A stretch of 57,344 nucleotides of DNA, from NCBI GenBank assembly GCA_027365475.1, contig DAHXNI010000054.1, positions 1-57,344 on the forward strand, read 5' to 3'. Position numbers and translations under genes: made by a program. Shown here one piece after another: positions 1-8,370 of this stretch. The notes beneath the pieces were generated by a model that searched no databases, had not been told where the DNA came from, and was given only the letters and a program-made list of their open reading frames with translations. Source of the stretch: Pseudomonadota bacterium (lineage in GTDB: Bacteria > Pseudomonadota > Gammaproteobacteria > JAKAQQ01). The stretch's first letter is position 1. Every line of letters starts with the position of its first letter.

Positions 1-106
1 CGCCGAGCAAGAGAAGCTTTTCCGTGAGCGTGGTCTTACCGGCATCGGGGTGCGAAATGATGGCGAAGGTTCTCCGGGAAGCCACCTCCTCTGCCAGGGT
101 TTCCAA
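1..106 (-). CDS. prfC: Peptide chain release factor 3 (RF3), N-terminal fragment
   Basis: Only the first 35 codons lie in the window; the gene runs off the left edge. The peptide contains [20 protein letters not shown], which is the RF3 N-terminus with its P-loop (HPDAGKTT). RF3 is a GTPase that removes RF1 and RF2 from the ribosome after peptide release. A TGA lies in frame two codons before the proposed TTG start at 106, so the gene cannot begin further upstream. A GAGGTG ribosome-binding site sits about 4 bases before that TTG. The call is firm from the motif. The TTG start is inferred. Confidence 0.9.
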   Translation of the reverse strand, partial: METLAEEVASRRTFAIISHPDAGKTTLTEKLLLLG

Positions 107-262
107 AAATCACCTCACCCGACGGACTTAGATCTGCTCCATATTTTACGGGCTTCCCGAAATCGGTGACGAATCGCGGGCGAGGGGACACTCCGCCCCT
201 CACCTGCCACCTGGACGCTCACGCGGGCAAAAGCATGGTCCGAATGAATGCAGGGTAGTGGA

Positions 263-748
263 TCAGATCCCCTCACCCACAAGATCGAGACGGAAAAGTA
301 GCGCATCTTCCCGCATCAGGAAAGCATCCGCAGGGTAATACCCGTTTCGCCGCCCAATCTCGCGGAAGCCGAACGAACGGTAGAGAGACTGGGCGCGAAT
401 GTTGGAGAGACGCACTTCAAGGTATATGGCAAACGCACCGTGATCGATTGCCCAGTCGACGAGGTAGTGAAGCAACTCGCGCCCGAGACCACAGCCCTGT
501 CTTGCAGGCGTCACGCAAAGATTGAGCAGGTGGGCCTCCGACGCTCCAATCGACAAAATTCCATAGCCCACGATTTCCATGGCCTCAAGAATCGCCCAAC
601 ACTCGTAACCGACCCGGATACAGTCGTAAAAAATGCCATCGGTCCAGCACTGGCGGTACGCCGAACGCTCGATTTCCATGACACGCGGGAGATCCGCCTT
701 GTGCAGGCGGCGAAACGACCGATGCGCGAAGGCGGGGGCGACGCTCAC
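263..748 (-). CDS. rimI: Ribosomal protein S18 alanine N-acetyltransferase RimI
   Basis: This 161-residue GNAT-fold protein is predicted to acetylate the N-terminal alanine of ribosomal protein S18 with acetyl-CoA. The acetyl-CoA loop RxxGxG is at residues 83-89. The RimI signature EVRLSN is at 111-116 and includes the likely catalytic Glu111. A conserved Tyr is at 123. Translation starts at a GTG that overlaps the stop of the upstream uracil-DNA glycosylase (GTGA), so the gene is last in the ilvC-pssA-udg-rimI operon. Length is normal for RimI. Another GNAT specificity is possible, but the EVRxSN block favours RimI. Confidence 0.85.
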   Translation of the reverse strand: MSVAPAFAHRSFRRLHKADLPRVMEIERSAYRQCWTDGIFYDCIRVGYECWAILEAMEIVGYGILSIGASEAHLLNLCVTPARQGCGLGRELLHYLVDWAIDHGAFAIYLEVRLSNIRAQSLYRSFGFREIGRRNGYYPADAFLMREDALLFRLDLVGEGI

Positions 749-1482
749 GCCCGGCCACCGAATGTCGCGAGCGCGAGCCGGAGATCGCGCCAGGATTCCC
801 GCTTGGCAATGGGGTTGCGCAAAAGGTACGCGGGATGATAGGTCACGACGAGCGGGATCCCGTCCGGCCCATAGCTTCGGACCTGCCCCCTCAGGCGGCT
901 GATCGGCACCTCGGTCGCGAGCAGACTCTGCGCCGCAATACGTCCGAGAACGACCACGATCTTGGGTTTGAGGAGGCTGATCTGCCGGTCAAGATAGGGC
1001 AGGCAGGCTTTGATCTCATCCGGCGCGGGATCCCGGTTGCCTGGTGGCCTGCACTTCAGCACATTCGAAATGAAAACGCCATTGCGTTCGAGCCCCATCG
1101 CCTCGATCATCGAAGTGAGCAGTTGACCCGCCCGCCCCACGAATGGCAGACCCTGGCGGTCTTCCTCAGCACCCGGCGCCTCCCCCACAAAAAGCCAGTC
1201 GGCATGTCTCGAGCCGGAACCAAAAACCGTCTGGGTACGAGTTCGGCACAACGGGCAACGCTCGCATCCGGAGACGCGCTCGGCCAGAGGATCCCAGTCG
1301 AGACCCGCGATGACTCCATCCGGTACAGACCCGGGTGGAAGAGACACGGACTGCTTGGAAGGGGGGGCAGCCGGTAGCGTGGGTGGTGACCATTCATCCT
1401 GACGCTCCCCTCCCTGCCGTTGCTCACGCCATCGGGTGATGCCGAGAAAATCGAGAACGGGACCGATTTCGCGAGCACTCAT
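745..1482 (-). CDS. Uracil-DNA glycosylase, family 4 (Fe-S type)
   Basis: This 245-residue protein should excise uracil from DNA. The family-4 motif GEAPGAEED is at residues 100-108 and the motif-2 His (YHPAY) is at 216. Four cysteines at 73, 76, 144 and 160 match the spacing of the 4Fe-4S ligands in this family. The first 70 residues are a low-complexity, proline-rich extension before the catalytic domain. The start codon overlaps the pssA stop by ATGA, which is why I reject longer upstream extensions in the same frame. A gene next to rimI with this product is common in gammaproteobacteria. Confidence 0.93.
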   Translation of the reverse strand: MSAREIGPVLDFLGITRWREQRQGGERQDEWSPPTLPAAPPSKQSVSLPPGSVPDGVIAGLDWDPLAERVSGCERCPLCRTRTQTVFGSGSRHADWLFVGEAPGAEEDRQGLPFVGRAGQLLTSMIEAMGLERNGVFISNVLKCRPPGNRDPAPDEIKACLPYLDRQISLLKPKIVVVLGRIAAQSLLATEVPISRLRGQVRSYGPDGIPLVVTYHPAYLLRNPIAKRESWRDLRLALATFGGRA

Positions 1483-2258
1483 GGCGTGATTCCCGCCTTG
1501 CGCCTCCGGTGCCGCCAGCGCCAGAGGGAGAAAAGCGGACCGGAAACGGCATAGGCGAGCAGACAGGTGAAAAGCACCTTGGCCGGACTTATTGCAATCA
1601 CAATCAGGAAAAGCGGAATCGCCACAGCGGAGGTGTAGCGGATCCGCCCGGCCAGGTTGAAGTCCTTGAAGCTGTAATATCGGATCTGGCTCACCATCAG
1701 GGTGCCCGTTGCAACCAGCACGATCCAGGCGGGTATCATGATCCATCTTCCGCCTGGCCATGCCTCGAGGAGCCACACGCAACTCGCTACGAGACCTGCG
1801 GCAGCGGGCGATGGCAACCCCTGAAAATAGCGTTTGTCCAGTAGCGGGACATGGGTATTGAAACGGGCCAGACGCAGCGCTGCAGTCACAGCGTAGAAAA
1901 AAGCGGCGAGCCACCCAAAACGCGCCACGATGGCCGACTCGTGGAGATAGGGAATAAACGCCCAGCGATAGACCACCACCGCTGGAGCCAACCCGAAGGC
2001 AATGACATCCGAGAGACTGTCATATTCCTTGCCGAACTCGGTGACCGTATGTGTCCAGCGCGCCACTCGGCCATCCAGCCCATCCATGATGCCTGCGAGA
2101 AAAATGGCGATAGACGCATCGATAAACCGTCCGTTCAGTGCAGAGATGATGGCGTAAAACCCGCCGAAGAGCGCGGCTGTCGTAAAAAGATTGGGCAGAA
2201 GATAGACACCGCGGCGATGGCTCCCCACCACGGACGGCTCCTGCGTTGTTCCCGTCAT
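1479..2258 (-). CDS. pssA: CDP-diacylglycerol-serine O-phosphatidyltransferase
   Basis: This enzyme makes phosphatidylserine, the precursor of phosphatidylethanolamine, in the inner membrane. The CDP-alcohol phosphatidyltransferase signature DGxxAR(x8)GxxxDxxxD is complete: Asp62, Gly63, Ala66, Arg67, Gly76, Asp80 and Asp84. About eight hydrophobic segments follow one another. The length of 259 residues fits the membrane-bound type-II PssA. Its start overlaps the stop of the ilvC homologue by 4 bases and its stop overlaps the next start. The ilvC-pssA pairing is known from other gammaproteobacteria such as Pseudomonas. Confidence 0.95.
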   Translation of the reverse strand: MTGTTQEPSVVGSHRRGVYLLPNLFTTAALFGGFYAIISALNGRFIDASIAIFLAGIMDGLDGRVARWTHTVTEFGKEYDSLSDVIAFGLAPAVVVYRWAFIPYLHESAIVARFGWLAAFFYAVTAALRLARFNTHVPLLDKRYFQGLPSPAAAGLVASCVWLLEAWPGGRWIMIPAWIVLVATGTLMVSQIRYYSFKDFNLAGRIRYTSAVAIPLFLIVIAISPAKVLFTCLLAYAVSGPLFSLWRWRHRRRKAGITP

Positions 2259-3253
2259 GCCCGTCTCCCTCTTCGTTTGGCAGGCCGATGGGGACGGGAG
2301 GCGGACACCTCCGGATTTTGAGTTGGGGTAACCGCAGCACGTATTTTCTCAATGGGATGTTGCGTGGCCTCCTGTCGCATGGCCTTGAGATGCGCACCAC
2401 CGGTCCGGAGTTCCTGATCGAGTTCACGCGCAAAGGCACCATTTTGGATTTCCCGAAGCAATCCCTGCATGGCTTCCCGGCTCGCTCTGCCGATCACACG
2501 GGGTCCGCGTGTGTAGTCTCCATATTCAGCGGTGGTCGAGATCATCTCGCGCATTCCCGCAATTCCCCGTGCCTGAATCAGGTCCGCCATGTATTTCACT
2601 TCCTCAAGACAGGAAAAGTACGCGATTTCGGGCCGGTAACCCGCCTGAATGAGCGTTTCGAACCCGGCCAGGATGAGATGGGTGAGCCCTCCGCACAGGA
2701 TGGCCTGTTCGGCAAAAAGATCAGTCTCCGTCTCCTCTGCAAAACTGGATTCAAAAATGCACTCCGGGATTGCCCCCATGGCCTCGGCATAGCTGCGGGC
2801 ACGGGTGAGCCCCTGACCACTTGCATCCTGCGCGCACGCAATGAGCGCTGGGATCCCCAGTCTGTCGACAAAGCGCTCGCGGACCTTGGCTCCGACAGCC
2901 AGCGGAGCCACCAGGATCACGTCGAGATCGGGCCGTGGGAGGATCGTCTGGTAATGAATATTGAATCCGTGGGCAAAAATCAGGGCGCTGCCACTCTGGA
3001 GACGGGTCGCAATCTCCGTGGCATAAACCACCGGCTGCTCCTGATCCGGTATCAGGAACACGATGAGATCCGCATGCTCGGCGAGCGCATCGATGGCAAC
3101 CGGCCGGAGCCCATCGCGACGGACGGTATCCCAGTGGGCAGAGCCGTGCCGCAATCCGATCTCGGGCTCGAAGCCCCCGTCACGGAGATTGAGTGCCTGG
3201 GCACGCCCTTGTGAACCATAACCGACCACGCCAATGCGGCCGAGACCGTTCAT
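2255..3253 (-). CDS. ilvC: Ketol-acid reductoisomerase homologue, class I, with altered active site
   Basis: Family: class-I KARI, the NADPH- and Mg-dependent second step of valine and isoleucine synthesis. The Rossmann motif GYGSQG is at residues 11-16, the NADPH loop GLRHGS at 33-38, and AHGFNIH at 94-100. The first metal motif ETDLFAE keeps Asp178 and Glu182. Two residues normally invariant are different: the active-site Lys of APKxPG is Leu118, and the Glu of the YFEC motif is Ser214. Glu218 and Ser239 remain. The N-terminus is about 15 residues shorter than usual. I see no ilvB or ilvH nearby. The protein is clearly of KARI descent, but normal activity is doubtful, so it may be a paralogue with another role. 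Confidence 0.85.
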   Translation of the reverse strand: MNGLGRIGVVGYGSQGRAQALNLRDGGFEPEIGLRHGSAHWDTVRRDGLRPVAIDALAEHADLIVFLIPDQEQPVVYATEIATRLQSGSALIFAHGFNIHYQTILPRPDLDVILVAPLAVGAKVRERFVDRLGIPALIACAQDASGQGLTRARSYAEAMGAIPECIFESSFAEETETDLFAEQAILCGGLTHLILAGFETLIQAGYRPEIAYFSCLEEVKYMADLIQARGIAGMREMISTTAEYGDYTRGPRVIGRASREAMQGLLREIQNGAFARELDQELRTGGAHLKAMRQEATQHPIEKIRAAVTPTQNPEVSASRPHRPAKRRGRRA

Positions 3254-3366
3254 GCGCAGGTGACCTTCCGGTAGATCCAGTACAGGATTTCACGCGCAGA
3301 TCTCACGGCTGAGACCGGCTCAATGAATCCCTGACTACCCAACTTTGGGGCTGTCTGTTTTTCCAT
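3250..3366 (-). CDS. Possible small protein or leader coupled to ilvC
   Basis: A 38-codon ORF starts at ATG 3366 and ends in a TGA that overlaps the ilvC start (ATGA). Its second half uses GC-rich third positions and encodes an amphipathic stretch with two aromatic residues (REILYWIYRK). It matches no family I recognise. It is not rich in Ile, Leu or Val, so a classical ilv attenuation leader is unlikely. The 4-base overlap matches the coupling used by all other genes in this operon, which is the main support. An in-frame upstream ATG at 3432 would lengthen it to 60 codons. Confidence 0.35.
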   Translation of the reverse strand: MEKQTAPKLGSQGFIEPVSAVRSAREILYWIYRKVTCA

Positions 3367-3505
3367 CCCGTCATGATAGTCCAGCACGCCCGTCGTGTCG
3401 CGGGCACATGGCGGCCCAGCCCTTGGCCCCATCGTTCTGAATGGGCCAAAATCCGCGTCACTTCATGTTAAATTGCATCCGATCAGACTACCGGATTGGA
3501 TCCAC

Positions 3506-5200
3506 ATGCGTGCGAGTGCACTGGGGCTTTTCACGGTCAAGGAAACTCCGTCCGAGGCCGAACTCGTAAGTCACCGCCTCATGCTGCGTGCCGGACTGAT
3601 CCGCATGGTGGCCGCAGGCATCTATACCTGGCTCCCCCTAGGACTCAAAGTGCTGAGACGGGTCGAACAGGCGGTCCGCCTGGAGATGGAGCGCGCAGGT
3701 GCCGTGGAACTCCTCATGCCCGCCATTCAGCCCGCCGAACTCTGGCAGGAGTCGGGACGCTGGACCAAGTACGGTCCAGAACTTTTGCGCCTTTCGGATC
3801 GGCATGAACGCCCCTTCTGCTTCGGGCCGACGCATGAGGAGGTGATCACCGATCTCATCCGCCGCGAGGTTCACTCCTACCGCCAGCTTCCGCTGACATT
3901 CTTCCAGATCCAGACCAAATTCCGGGACGAAATCCGTCCCCGTTTTGGAGTGATGCGGGCACGGGAGTTCGTCATGAAGGATGCCTACTCCTTCCACGAT
4001 TCCGAAGCCTCGCTTCGTATCGGATATGAAAGGATGCGCGATGCCTACATCCGGATTTTTGAACGTCTGGGTCTTTCAGCCCGTGCGGTCGCGGCCGATT
4101 CCGGTGCGATCGGCGGCCGGATTTCGCACGAGTTTCATGTCCTGGCCGATGCAGGGGAAGATCGTCTGGCGCTGTCTGACGGGAGCGACTACGCAGCCAA
4201 TGTCGAACTGGCCGAGGCGCCGCCTCACACCGGACCCCGGACTGGCGCGAGCCGCCCCCTCACACATGAAACGCTTCCGCCGGATGGGCCTGCGGGCCGG
4301 ATCGGGCGGGATCTTGCACGCACCGTGCGGATCGATATCCTGGAAAGAGCCGATGGAGAACCTCTGGCAGTCGCCCTCCGTGCCGACCATGAACTCAACC
4401 CCGTGAAGGCAGCCAAACGGCTCGGATCTGCAAATCTCCTGCCCAGACAGAAAATACGCGAACGCTTCGGATGCGACCCCACCTCCCTCGGACCGGTCGG
4501 GCTCAACATCCCGCTTGTTGCCGATCACGCCGCAGCGGAACTTTCCGATTTCGCCTCGGGGGCAAATGCAGATGGCCAATATCTCAGCGGAACCAATTGG
4601 GGGCGGGACTGCCCTGAACCCGAACGGCTGGATTTACGGCTCGTGACCGAAGGGGACCCAAGTCCGGATGGTGCGGGGCGCCTCCATCTTGTGCGGGGCA
4701 TCGAGGTCGGCCATATTTTCCAACTCGGAACCGAATACAGCGAGCGCATGAACGCCCGTTTCCGGGATGAGGCGGGTGGAGAGACCTGCTTTTGGATGGG
4801 ATGCTACGGTATTGGTGTGAGTCGCATCGTCGCGGCTGCAGTCGAACAGCATCACGATGCGTTGGGCATCGTCTGGCCACTGCCGCTTGCACCATTTGAT
4901 TTTGCCATCGCCCCGATTGGTGGAAACGCATCCGAGCGTGTTTTTGAAGTGTCGCGGGACCTCGAAAACCGCCTCGAGGAAGAGCACCGCCCTGTCCTCT
5001 TCGACGACCGGGGATTGCGTCCCGGTGCCATGTTCGCGGATCTCGATCTGATCGGGATTCCTCATCGACTCGTAGTTTCCGAACGCGGGCTGTCCCGGGG
5101 CGTCATCGAATGGCGCGAACGGAAAACACAGAAAATGGAAGAAATACCGCTCGATTCCATATGCGAGATCCTGGCGCAAAAGGCACCCCCGTCAGCCTGA
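3506..5200 (+). CDS. proS: Prolyl-tRNA synthetase (bacterial type)
   Basis: The 564-residue protein charges tRNA-Pro. It has the class-II catalytic core with motif 1 in the N-terminal 90 residues, a motif 2 block (FRDEIRPRFGVMR) near residue 155 and motif 3 (GCYGIGVSR) near 432. The long insertion between motifs 2 and 3 is the editing (INS) domain that clears Ala-tRNA-Pro, and it marks the bacterial form. A C-terminal anticodon-binding domain follows. The ATG at 3506 gives MRASALGLFTVKE, matching the family N-terminus; the frame is open further upstream but that part is not conserved. The end overlaps the lytic transglycosylase gene. Confidence 0.97.
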   Translation: MRASALGLFTVKETPSEAELVSHRLMLRAGLIRMVAAGIYTWLPLGLKVLRRVEQAVRLEMERAGAVELLMPAIQPAELWQESGRWTKYGPELLRLSDRHERPFCFGPTHEEVITDLIRREVHSYRQLPLTFFQIQTKFRDEIRPRFGVMRAREFVMKDAYSFHDSEASLRIGYERMRDAYIRIFERLGLSARAVAADSGAIGGRISHEFHVLADAGEDRLALSDGSDYAANVELAEAPPHTGPRTGASRPLTHETLPPDGPAGRIGRDLARTVRIDILERADGEPLAVALRADHELNPVKAAKRLGSANLLPRQKIRERFGCDPTSLGPVGLNIPLVADHAAAELSDFASGANADGQYLSGTNWGRDCPEPERLDLRLVTEGDPSPDGAGRLHLVRGIEVGHIFQLGTEYSERMNARFRDEAGGETCFWMGCYGIGVSRIVAAAVEQHHDALGIVWPLPLAPFDFAIAPIGGNASERVFEVSRDLENRLEEEHRPVLFDDRGLRPGAMFADLDLIGIPHRLVVSERGLSRGVIEWRERKTQKMEEIPLDSICEILAQKAPPSA

Positions 5201-5772
5201 AGCGGGCACCTGGCTGGATGCCCGCCCTCTTTCTGGGGCTGGCTTTGGCCGCACACGCCGGACCGATCCCACGGAACAGTCCGGCTCTCCAATCCTACCT
5301 CCGCAAAACCTTTGCACGGAACGATCACGGCTTCCGGAACCGTTACGTCGCCCGGGTCTGGCTCACCGTCATGTCCGCGCGGCTCAAGCCCTTTGTATCA
5401 AACCCGGCGCGCCGCATGCACCTTCTCGTCGCCATTCATGAAGCGGCCCAGCAAGCTCACGTCTCCCCTGAACTCGTGCTGGCCATCATCAATGTCGAAA
5501 GCCGTTTCCACCGGTTTGCCGTCTCCCGGGTTGGCGCCCAGGGGCTCATGCAGATCATGCCGTTCTGGCTCCGCGAGATCGGTCGACCGCATGACAACCT
5601 GTTCAATATCCATACCAATCTCCGGATCGGATGCAGCATCCTCCACTATTACCTGCAGAAGGCACGGGGTGATTATGCGCTCGCCCTTGAGCGCTACAAT
5701 GGGCGCACTGACAGCATATGGTATGCCAGCCAGGTTCTGGAACGGCTCTCTTCCCGCTGGTACTGGCACTGA
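5161..5772 (+). CDS. Lytic transglycosylase (SLT domain), exported
   Basis: This roughly 203-residue protein should cleave peptidoglycan to 1,6-anhydro products in the periplasm. A hydrophobic export signal (PALFLGLALAAHA) is followed by an SLT catalytic domain. The catalytic Glu is about residue 113 in the motif NVESRFHRFAVS, followed by GAQGLMQIMP and later the ALERYNG block. The start is uncertain: ATG 5161 keeps the signal sequence and overlaps the 3' end of proS by 40 bases, while ATG 5218 would also leave a signal peptide. The overlap suggests cotranscription with proS. Confidence 0.9.
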   Translation: MRDPGAKGTPVSLKRAPGWMPALFLGLALAAHAGPIPRNSPALQSYLRKTFARNDHGFRNRYVARVWLTVMSARLKPFVSNPARRMHLLVAIHEAAQQAHVSPELVLAIINVESRFHRFAVSRVGAQGLMQIMPFWLREIGRPHDNLFNIHTNLRIGCSILHYYLQKARGDYALALERYNGRTDSIWYASQVLERLSSRWYWH

Positions 5773-5788
5773 GACATTCGCCCAGACT

Positions 5789-6100
5789 TCAGTTGCGTCT
5801 GATTGCAAAAGTATCGGGACCGGGCTCGTCTCCTTGAGGCACAGTCTCTGTGATCACCTGTTCGACACTTGCGCCACGCGGACCGGAATGGAGTGAGGCT
5901 TCAAGCCGGATGAGCGCATCTGGCGCACCAAAGGCCAGTACCTCAACTCGACCATCGGGTAGGTTGCGTACCCAACCGCGTATGCCAAGCGCAGTCGCGC
6001 ATCGTTCGACAAAAAAGCGGAACCCAACACTCTGTACCCGACCCGAGATCCAGAATCGTCTGGTGTCCGCCTGTTGGGTAGTTGCTCGTTCCGCGTTCAC
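5789..6100 (-). CDS. acyP: Acylphosphatase
   Basis: The 103-residue protein has the complete acylphosphatase signature. GRVQSVGFR is at residues 20-28, with Arg28 binding the phosphate. RNLPDGRVEV begins near 45, with Asn46 orienting the water. It hydrolyses carboxyl-phosphate bonds. The N-terminal 13 residues are an extension before the fold. It is convergent with the lytic transglycosylase gene, with 16 bases between the stops. No obvious partner gene is near. Confidence 0.93.
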   Translation of the reverse strand: MNAERATTQQADTRRFWISGRVQSVGFRFFVERCATALGIRGWVRNLPDGRVEVLAFGAPDALIRLEASLHSGPRGASVEQVITETVPQGDEPGPDTFAIRRN

Positions 6101-6188
6101 TGCTATTCCGCCTCCATTTCATCCAGTTTATCGTAAAGGCGCAGCCCACCCCCTGCGCTTCAGTCGGCCGGATCTTCAAGTCGACGCT

Positions 6189-6365
6189 TTAGCAGCTGCC
6201 CAATTGCAGCAACCCGACACGGCGGTTTCCGGTCATCAGGTAATCTTCCTCGCCAGACCCAGCCATCGCGAACCGGAAAACATCATTCGGGTCATTCACC
6301 CCGAGACCTTCCAGTAGATTCGGCAGGTATGCCAGCACGATGGGACGCCGCAGGTTGTTCATCAT
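6189..6365 (-). pseudogene. Probable remnant of a PIN-domain toxin (C-terminal part)
   Basis: In this frame a 58-codon stretch reads NDPNDVFRFAMAGSGEEDYLMTGNRRVGLLQ before a TAA stop. The order D-P-x-D-x-x-x-x-x-A, then D-Y-L-x-T-G-x-R-R, resembles the C-terminal half of PIN-domain toxins, where the DYLVTGD Asp helps bind metal. Here that Asp is Asn. The N-terminal half with the first catalytic Asp is absent, the usual C-terminal strand is cut by the TAA, and a TAG stop closes the frame upstream. I read this as a decayed toxin gene. The match rests on short motifs, so chance similarity is possible. Confidence 0.35.
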
Positions 6366-6948
6366 TGCGCCGACACAGTATGCCGGGAGAAAGATCGTGT
6401 GGACCGTTATCTTCCAACCGACTGGCGCCTCCTCCCATCCGAACAGCAGGCCACCCTATCCGAACTGCCCAGGTGCTGCATGCGCGTCAAACGCACAATC
6501 GCAAGCCCGTCGTGGACATGGCCCACTGGAGTCTCTGCTGCATTTTGGGGTGTACTTTTAGGTGTACACTAAAGAACATGGTCGGTAGACCATAGAATTG
6601 AAACGCACAATGCCATATGTACGCATGGCTGGCCAGATTGGACTCAAGCGGAGTATGTCTGGCGCGCATGTGATACTCGCCTCAGGAGTCACCTCTCTTA
6701 CGACGGGACGATCCGACCCCCATACCAGCATTTTGAAGTGACGTACCGGATGTCTGAGTGAACGCAGCCCTCCTCAAGCGCATATCCGAAAACCACCTGT
6801 CCTTTCAGGGGATCGGCAAGACTCGTGACCAGCATCCCCATCCAGTTGGGTGCCATCGATCCGATGATGGGGATACCAGCCATGGGTCAAAAATCAACCC
6901 CAGGCCGAGCAACCGGAATCGGGCACTGATCCAGCGGCTTTCGACCCC
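6366..6948. other. Gene-poor region upstream of cydA
   Basis: I find no convincing gene here; the short ORFs on both strands have no recognisable motif and weak coding bias. Near 6551-6569 the hexamer GTGTAC occurs twice, 12 bases apart in phase. A perfect hairpin ATGGTC-GGTA-GACCAT lies at 6578-6593. The region is richer in A and T than its surroundings. Together with the toxin remnant next to it, this looks like a scar of lost accessory DNA. It must also contain the cydAB promoter, which I could not assign. Confidence 0.4.
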
Positions 6949-8364
6949 ATGAATACCGTCATGCTCTCGCGTTTCCAGTTCGCGCTCACGGCCATGTTTC
7001 ACATCCTCTGGCCGGTCCTCACCATCGGTCTGTCGCTTTTCCTGGTTTTGAACGAAGCGCTCTGGATCAAAACCCGGGACCCCGACTACTATCGTCATGC
7101 CCGTTTCTGGGCTAAGCTCTTCATCCTGAACTTCGGGATCGGTGTGGCGACGGGTGTGCCCCTCGAGTTCGAGTTCGGAACCAACTGGGCACCCTTCTCC
7201 CGGGCCATGGGCAACTTCTTCGGAAATATTCTGGGTTTTGAAGGCGCCATGGCATTCATGCTCGAAGCCGGGTTTCTCGGCATCATGCTGTTCGGCTGGC
7301 GCCGGGTAGCACCCAAAATCCACCTCTTCGCAACCTCGATGGTCGCCCTCGGCGCATCACTTTCCGCATTCTGGATCATGGTCGCTAACAGCTGGATGCA
7401 GTCGCCGGCTGGAGGCGTCATGCGGGATGGACGATTCATCGTGACAAGCTATACCCGGGCTATTTTCAATCCCTACGCGCTTTGGTCCGTCGGGCATATG
7501 TGGTTTGCCTGCCTCGAAACCTCGCTGCTCGTGATCGGCGCAATTTCGGCCTATTACATCCGGCGCGGAGAGGCTTCGTCCTTTTTCCTGAAGTCGCTGA
7601 AACTCGTGATCATCGCCGGTCTCGTCGTGGCTCCCATGCAGATTTTCCTAGGAGATGGAAGTGGTCGGGTCATCTTCCAGTATCAACCCACCAAGGGTGC
7701 TGCGATCGAAGGACACTGGAAAACCAACCCACCCGGGAGCGCAGCAGCCTGGGCGCTCGTAGCCTGGCCGAGCGCACAGAAACAGAAGAATCTCTGGGCC
7801 ATCAAGATCCCGGGTGTCCTGAGTCTGCTTGCCACTCACCGGCTGACCGGCCGGGTACTGGGTCTCCGTGCGTTTCCACGCCGCGACCAGCCTCCCGCCC
7901 TGCCCCTCCTCTTCTACGCGTTCCGTCTCATGGTCGCGATCGGGTTTTATATCTTCGGGCTCATGCTGTGGAGCATCTGGCTTTGGTGGCGCAACAAGCT
8001 CCGTCCGGAATCGATCAGTCAAAACCGGCTTTGGCTGGGCACCTGGATGAGCGCGCTACCCCTGGGGTATCTCGCCGTCGAATGCGGCTGGATCGTGCGC
8101 GAAGTCGGCCGCCAGCCCTGGATTGTCCAGGGCATCATGCGAACGGCCCAAGGGGCTTCCCGCCTCAACCCGGGCGTGGTCGTTTTTTCATCGATAGGGT
8201 ATCTCATTCTCTACGCGATTCTTTTCGTTACTTTTGTGCTGTTTTTCCGCCGCATCATCCACCAAGGTCCTGATCTCACACTCGTCCCCCCGCACCTCGC
8301 ACCAGATACCCCCCTCGTGGGCGAACCTCCACGGGAAGCCCAGCATCCACTGGATGAACCCTGA
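6949..8364 (+). CDS. cydA: Cytochrome bd-type quinol oxidase subunit I (CIO type)
   Basis: The 471-residue integral membrane subunit carries the haems and oxidises quinol at the periplasmic side while reducing oxygen. The N-terminal FHILWP His, the proton-channel motif EGAMAFMLEAGFLG, the Q-loop block YQPTKGAAIEGHW and the GRQPW motif are all present. About nine membrane helices are predicted. The Q-loop is short, as in cyanide-insensitive oxidases (CioA), rather than long as in E. coli CydA. cydB begins 6 bases after the stop. No clear ribosome-binding site precedes the ATG, so the start has some uncertainty. Confidence 0.95.
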   Translation: MNTVMLSRFQFALTAMFHILWPVLTIGLSLFLVLNEALWIKTRDPDYYRHARFWAKLFILNFGIGVATGVPLEFEFGTNWAPFSRAMGNFFGNILGFEGAMAFMLEAGFLGIMLFGWRRVAPKIHLFATSMVALGASLSAFWIMVANSWMQSPAGGVMRDGRFIVTSYTRAIFNPYALWSVGHMWFACLETSLLVIGAISAYYIRRGEASSFFLKSLKLVIIAGLVVAPMQIFLGDGSGRVIFQYQPTKGAAIEGHWKTNPPGSAAAWALVAWPSAQKQKNLWAIKIPGVLSLLATHRLTGRVLGLRAFPRRDQPPALPLLFYAFRLMVAIGFYIFGLMLWSIWLWWRNKLRPESISQNRLWLGTWMSALPLGYLAVECGWIVREVGRQPWIVQGIMRTAQGASRLNPGVVVFSSIGYLILYAILFVTFVLFFRRIIHQGPDLTLVPPHLAPDTPLVGEPPREAQHPLDEP

Positions 8365-8370
8365 GCGCGC

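Noticed and set aside
182-201. Hairpin GAGGGG/CCCCTC between rimI and prfC considered as a terminator
   Set aside because: No T-run follows on the minus strand, and the stem is only 6 bp.
6698-6883. A 61-codon minus-strand frame upstream of cydA
   Set aside because: No ribosome-binding site, weak coding bias and no motif.
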